7,874 nt of DNA, from positions 1 to 7,874 of the forward strand of contig JAYVXS010000051.1 in the NCBI GenBank assembly GCA_043784965.1. Reading direction: 5' to 3'. The number at the start of each line of letters is the position of its first letter. Position 1 is the stretch's first letter. The DNA comes from JAYTQQ01 sp043784965 (GTDB lineage Bacteria; Bdellovibrionota; Bdellovibrionia; Bdellovibrionales; JAMPXM01). A program made the position numbers and the translations under genes. Below are positions 4,646-7,874 of this stretch, in pieces. The notes beneath the pieces are model-generated. The model was not told where the DNA came from and searched no databases. It was given only the letters and a program-made list of their open reading frames with translations.

Positions 4646-5493
4646 ATCGAGGTTGTGAAGCTGAATTGAAAGTGGCCGCTTGCCAAATGCGGTCAATTGA
4701 TGATGTGAGTGTCAACCAAAGGCAAATAAATCGGCTTTTGAAAAACTTTGAATCGGAAGCCAGTCATGTGGACCTGATTAGCTTTCCGGAGAACTCTTTG
4801 TTTTTTCGAATTAAGTCTAGTGATCCATTTTCTGGGTTCCTTAGAGATGATCTTTATTTAAAAGAACTCTCTAGCTGGGCTAAAAAATATAAAACACATA
4901 TTCATTTAGGATCGGTCGCTTTAAAAAGTGAGAACGCAAAATTTCTAAATGCAACGGTCTGGATTAATAGTCAGGGAGAATTGAGTTTTCCTTATAATAA
5001 AATTCATCTTTTTGACGTGGATGTTATAGGGGAACCCGTAGTCCGTGAGTCAGATTTCTTTACTGCTGGGTCCGAAGCTGCCATGGTTTGTATAGATCAA
5101 TGGAAGATTGGTCTTAGTATTTGCTACGATTTGAGATTCTCGGAGCTTTATTTAAGGTATGCGAAGGCAAATGTTGATTTGATTTTGGTGCCATCAGCAT
5201 TTCTGGTGACTACAGGGCAAGCGCATTGGCATAGTTTGCTGCGAGCACGAGCAATTGAGGCTCAGGCCTATGTTGTTGCGGCGGCGCAAGGTGGAGAGCA
5301 TCTGTCGAGGGCGGGTGAGAAGCGTTATACTTACGGACACTCTTTGATTGTTGGCCCATGGGGGGAGATAATGAACGAGGTGAATGAAGTGGGACCTGAC
5401 TTTATTGTACAAAGTTTAAAGAGAACGACAATTGATAAAGTGCGAAAGCAAATTCCGATGCAAAATCATCGAAAGCTACCGAACGAGAAGTAA
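4642..5493 (+). CDS. Nitrilase-superfamily amidase, Nit1-like (probable deaminated glutathione amidase)
   Basis: The 283-residue product shows the complete Glu-Lys-Cys triad of the carbon-nitrogen hydrolases: Glu50 in SFPENSLFF, Lys120 in YNKIHLFDVD, and nucleophile Cys161 in SICYDLRF. The KIHLFDVD and CYDLRFSELY motifs, with SAFLVTTGQAHWHSLLRARAIE further on, place it in the Nit1/Nit2 branch. Nit1 and bacterial YbeM hydrolyse deaminated glutathione, a transaminase side product, so this is probably a cytoplasmic metabolite-repair enzyme. Omega-amidase activity (Nit2) is the main alternative. The GTG at 4642 overlaps the upstream stop and has GAGG ten bases before it. A TTG at 4666 would give MKVAACQMRS, the usual family N-terminus, but its binding site is farther away (13 bases). 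No signal peptide is present, although the flanking genes encode exported proteins. Confidence 0.9.
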   Translation: MNRGCEAELKVAACQMRSIDDVSVNQRQINRLLKNFESEASHVDLISFPENSLFFRIKSSDPFSGFLRDDLYLKELSSWAKKYKTHIHLGSVALKSENAKFLNATVWINSQGELSFPYNKIHLFDVDVIGEPVVRESDFFTAGSEAAMVCIDQWKIGLSICYDLRFSELYLRYAKANVDLILVPSAFLVTTGQAHWHSLLRARAIEAQAYVVAAAQGGEHLSRAGEKRYTYGHSLIVGPWGEIMNEVNEVGPDFIVQSLKRTTIDKVRKQIPMQNHRKLPNEK

Positions 5494-5526
5494 GTGAGCC
5501 TCTTGATTAGAAAAGGTGAAATGACC

Positions 5527-5784
5527 ATGAAAAATATTTTTAGAAAAATACCCCATATACTTTTAAGTTTTATGCTGACGAACTTGGCCTATGCAGTAGA
5601 TGAATTGGCGACAATTGAACGTGAGCCTGCCGTCGTTCACCTTAATGACAAGGCCCAATTGAGACAATACCCAGGTGGACGGGACGAACAGGATATTAAG
5701 GTTCAAGCGAGTCTTTCGCCGCCGTCCAAGAATATTGACGGATCTAGCGTCGGAGAAGTGCCGGTGCCGGACGATCACGATTAG
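5527..5784 (+). CDS. Small exported protein with acidic tail, function unknown
   Basis: The 85-residue precursor begins with a signal peptide (MKNIFRKIPHILLSF then MLTNLAYA), with a likely cut after AYA at residue 23. The mature part of about 62 residues is hydrophilic, has no cysteine, and ends in a Pro/Asp-rich tail (VPVPDDHD). I recognise no family and see no catalytic motif. The ATG at 5527 is preferred because AGGTGA (5514-5519) lies seven bases upstream; the ATG at 5521 is too close to it, and the GTG at 5494 lies before it. It begins 33 bases after the amidase stop and ends 15 bases before the ETF-QO start, so it belongs to the same operon. It could be species-specific. Confidence 0.65.
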   Translation: MKNIFRKIPHILLSFMLTNLAYAVDELATIEREPAVVHLNDKAQLRQYPGGRDEQDIKVQASLSPPSKNIDGSSVGEVPVPDDHD

Positions 5785-5799
5785 AAAGGGACATAAGCG

Positions 5800-7566
5800 A
5801 TGGAAAACCCAATTGCTCAAAAAGCATCTGATGAAATTCAAAGAGAGACAATGGATATAGACGTCCTAATTGTGGGCGGCGGCAGTGCCGGTCTATCGGC
5901 AGCACTTAAACTTTCGCAAATGATAGAAGAGCATAACTTGGCAATAAGCGAAGGCCGCTCACAGGCAGCGGTTATACCTGAGCAAATGATTGCAGTTATT
6001 GAAAAGGCCTCAGAAATTGGTGCCCATTCGCTATCAGGTGCAGTTATGAATCCGGTCTCTTTAAGTGAGCTAGTTCCCAATTTTCGCGAGCTTGAATGTC
6101 CAATAGAGGCTGTCTGTGAAGAGGATTCGGTTTACTATTTGGGTAGTGATTTTAAAATTAAGCTACCGATCACTCCGCCACCATTTAAAAACGAGGGTAA
6201 TTTTTTAATTTCGGCTGCAAAATTCAATCGCTGGCTTGGTAAGTTGTGCGAGCAACGCGGGATTAATATTTTTTCAGGATTTGCCGCCGTTGAAGCTCTT
6301 TATGAGGGTGATCGTGTAGTGGGTGTGCGTACCGGTGACAAGGGCTTAGATAAGTTTTCGAAACCAAAGCCAAATTTCGAGCCCGGGCTACTCTTGAAAG
6401 CGAAACTCACGATATTTGCCGAGGGTACTCGGGGATCACTATTTAAACATGTGGCCAAAAAATTAGGATTACGTGAAGGTAAAAATCCGGAGGTCTTTGA
6501 AGAGGGTGTAAAAGAAGTAATACAATGTAGACCGGGTAGTGTTGTGCCAGGTCGGGTGATTCACACTTTGGGGTTTCCGCTATCGAAAAGTATTGGCGGG
6601 ACATTTATTTACACCTATCCAAATGATCAGATCGTGATTGGACTAGTGGGCTTCATGGATACTGAAGATCCACTTTTTGATCCACATCGTGAATTGCAAA
6701 AGTTAAAAACCCATCCGTTTATATATGAGATGATTGAAGGCGGCAAAGTAATCGCCTATGGTGGCAAGACTCTTCCGGCGGGCGGATTCTACTCTATGCC
6801 CAAACTCTATCATAACGGGATGCTCGTCGTCGGCGATAGCGCGAGTATGGTGGATGTTCAAAAATTAAAAGGCATTCATCTTGCCATGAAATCTGGAATG
6901 CTTGCCGCTGAAACTGCGTTAAAAGCGATATTGAAAAATGATTTCTCTGAAGCCTGTCTTAAAGACTATGAAGATAAAATTCATCATAGTATTGTGCATT
7001 CAGAATTGTATCGAGTGCGCAATTTTCACCAAACGCTCAGCCAGGGGTTCTTGATTGGGGGGGCGCAAATCGCTCTTCAAGAAATAACCGGTGGTCGTGG
7101 ACTCGTTGATCATATGCCCACTCACATTGATTATCAGGCGACAAAAAGTGTTGTCGATATCTGGGGGGCAAACGCAATGAAAGATCCGGCAAATCAATTG
7201 CCGAAGGCAGATGGAATATTGTTTTTTGATAAATTGAGCAGCGTATATTTAACCGGAACGATGCATGATGAGAACTCACCCAATCATCTGCATGTTGCAA
7301 ATACTGATATTTGTAGAGATGTCTGTCACCCTAAATACAACTCACCCTGCAATCATTTTTGCCCAGCAAGTGTTTATGAAATGATTGATGACGTGATTGG
7401 CGAAAAGACAGCCGAGATGATAAGCGCTGGGGGAACTAAGAAGAAGTTACAGATCAACTACACAAACTGCATTCACTGCAAAAGTTGTGATATCAAATGT
7501 CCTTTCGACAATATCGATTGGACAACACCCGAAGGTGGTGGTGGGCCGCAATATCAGATCACTTAA
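5800..7566 (+). CDS. Electron transfer flavoprotein-ubiquinone oxidoreductase (ETF-QO)
   Basis: The 588-residue product passes electrons from reduced ETF, loaded by acyl-CoA and other dehydrogenases, through FAD and a [4Fe-4S] cluster to the membrane quinone pool. The N-terminus RETMDIDVLIVGGGSAGLSAAL contains the FAD dinucleotide motif (GGGSAG, 26-31). Further matches are HSLSGAV, MLVVGDSASMVDVQKLKGIHLAMKSG and the C-terminal PEGGGGPQY. Cluster ligands by comparison with the human enzyme are Cys521 (FCPASVYEM), Cys557, Cys560 and Cys563 (CIHCKSC). Four additional cysteines, at 505, 509, 517 and 567, are absent from the human protein. Length is normal for the bacterial family. The ATG at 5800 follows AAAGGG by nine bases, and the conserved RETM segment supports it over the ATG at 5851. 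It is last in a four-gene operon; etfAB are not in the window. Confidence 0.95.
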   Translation: MENPIAQKASDEIQRETMDIDVLIVGGGSAGLSAALKLSQMIEEHNLAISEGRSQAAVIPEQMIAVIEKASEIGAHSLSGAVMNPVSLSELVPNFRELECPIEAVCEEDSVYYLGSDFKIKLPITPPPFKNEGNFLISAAKFNRWLGKLCEQRGINIFSGFAAVEALYEGDRVVGVRTGDKGLDKFSKPKPNFEPGLLLKAKLTIFAEGTRGSLFKHVAKKLGLREGKNPEVFEEGVKEVIQCRPGSVVPGRVIHTLGFPLSKSIGGTFIYTYPNDQIVIGLVGFMDTEDPLFDPHRELQKLKTHPFIYEMIEGGKVIAYGGKTLPAGGFYSMPKLYHNGMLVVGDSASMVDVQKLKGIHLAMKSGMLAAETALKAILKNDFSEACLKDYEDKIHHSIVHSELYRVRNFHQTLSQGFLIGGAQIALQEITGGRGLVDHMPTHIDYQATKSVVDIWGANAMKDPANQLPKADGILFFDKLSSVYLTGTMHDENSPNHLHVANTDICRDVCHPKYNSPCNHFCPASVYEMIDDVIGEKTAEMISAGGTKKKLQINYTNCIHCKSCDIKCPFDNIDWTTPEGGGGPQYQIT

Positions 7567-7594
7567 GGCCCGCTCAGAGATATCCTTTTTTTTT
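7565..7594 (+). terminator. Weak possible terminator after the ETF-QO gene
   Basis: A run of nine T residues (7586-7594) follows the ETF-QO stop closely, but the only upstream pairing is a short AAGG/CCTT stem with a long loop. It may work as a terminator, yet the hairpin is poor compared with those at 3055 and 4111. Confidence 0.3.
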
Positions 7595-7620
7595 CACGAG
7601 CTTCTTTCTGTAGGTTGTGA

Positions 7621-7874
7621 TCAGAAGGCCTTGCTGTAACTCAACGTGAGAAGAATCGTATATTTTTTATAAGTATAGGCAACGACGTTTGAGCTGTTTA
7701 TATTGTAACTCGCATTTAACCCTGAAGTGAGCGACTCATTTATTTTTTTACTGAAGCCTGCAGAAAGAGAATAACTATTGTCTAGGCGAGCACTGGAATT
7801 AGCTGAATAATTAAGGAGAAAATAGGATAACTTTGAGTTGAACATCGCGTCCCAAAAAAATTTGCTCATATACC
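7621..7874 (-). CDS. C-terminal fragment of an outer-membrane beta-barrel protein (partial)
   Basis: The frame stays open to the right edge, so the 5' part of the gene lies outside the window. The ATG at 7869 is probably internal, because the frame continues upstream of it and no binding site is visible. The visible 84 or so residues show the alternating polar/hydrophobic pattern and aromatic ends of amphipathic strands: NSYSLSAGFSKKI, SLTSGLNASYNIN and KKYTILLTLSYSKAF. The chain ends in phenylalanine, the usual terminal residue recognised by the BAM insertion machinery. Turns are Ser/Asn-rich. Which barrel family it belongs to cannot be told. It converges on the ETF-QO gene with a 54-base gap. 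Confidence 0.7.
   Translation of the reverse strand, partial: YMSKFFWDAMFNSKLSYFLLNYSANSSARLDNSYSLSAGFSKKINESLTSGLNASYNINSSNVVAYTYKKYTILLTLSYSKAF

Noticed and set aside
5838..7300. Several frames opposite or overlapping the ETF-QO gene
   Set aside because: ETF-QO is conserved over its full length, so these are antisense or shifted shadows.

Overview
The window is bacterial and gene-dense, with AT-leaning base composition (my impression by eye is low to mid 40s % GC; not computed). The gene content is mostly core: a PIN-PhoH ATPase, a SlyD-type prolyl isomerase, ribosomal proteins S18, L28 and L24, a Nit-family amidase and an ETF-quinone oxidoreductase. The ETF-QO type, the signal peptides and an outer-membrane beta-barrel tail point to a Gram-negative, respiring proteobacterium-like organism. 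The L28 and L24 variants and the mix of genes would fit the Bdellovibrionota / former Deltaproteobacteria, but that assignment is inference. I see no insertion sequence, phage gene, tRNA, rRNA or CRISPR array.

Layout. Positions 1-380 are largely non-coding: a perfect 8-bp hairpin, five tandem 11-bp repeats, a hydrophobic minus-strand reading frame running off the left edge, and a probable phoH promoter. Then come phoH (TTG start, 381-1724) and slyD (1822-2292), both on the plus strand. A small minus-strand gene (2343-2552) and a four-helix membrane protein gene (2633-3070, plus) diverge from a region centred on a perfect 14-bp palindrome. The membrane gene converges on rpsR (3128-3400, minus) through a bidirectional terminator whose loop contains the membrane gene's stop codon. 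rpsR and rpmB-rplX (3514-4083, plus) diverge from a 113-bp region with a good sigma70-type promoter and a small palindrome. A strong terminator at 4111-4140 closes the ribosomal pair.

From 4322 to 7566 four tightly spaced plus-strand genes look like one operon: a small four-cysteine exported protein, a Nit-type amidase (overlapping it by four bases), a small exported protein with an acidic tail, and ETF-QO. At the right edge a minus-strand gene (7621-7874, partial) encodes the C-terminal strands of an outer-membrane beta-barrel.

How the genes fit together. PhoH (RNA/ribosome-linked ATPase), SlyD (folding) and three ribosomal proteins share a protein-synthesis theme. The second half concerns metabolite repair (Nit) and electron entry into the quinone pool (ETF-QO). 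The points most worth a second look are a full second set of cysteines in the ETF-QO that could hold an extra [4Fe-4S] cluster, the unusual grouping of cysteine-poor S18 and L28 with a tail-replaced L24, and two palindromes between divergent genes. I found no clearly new multi-gene defence or mobile system.
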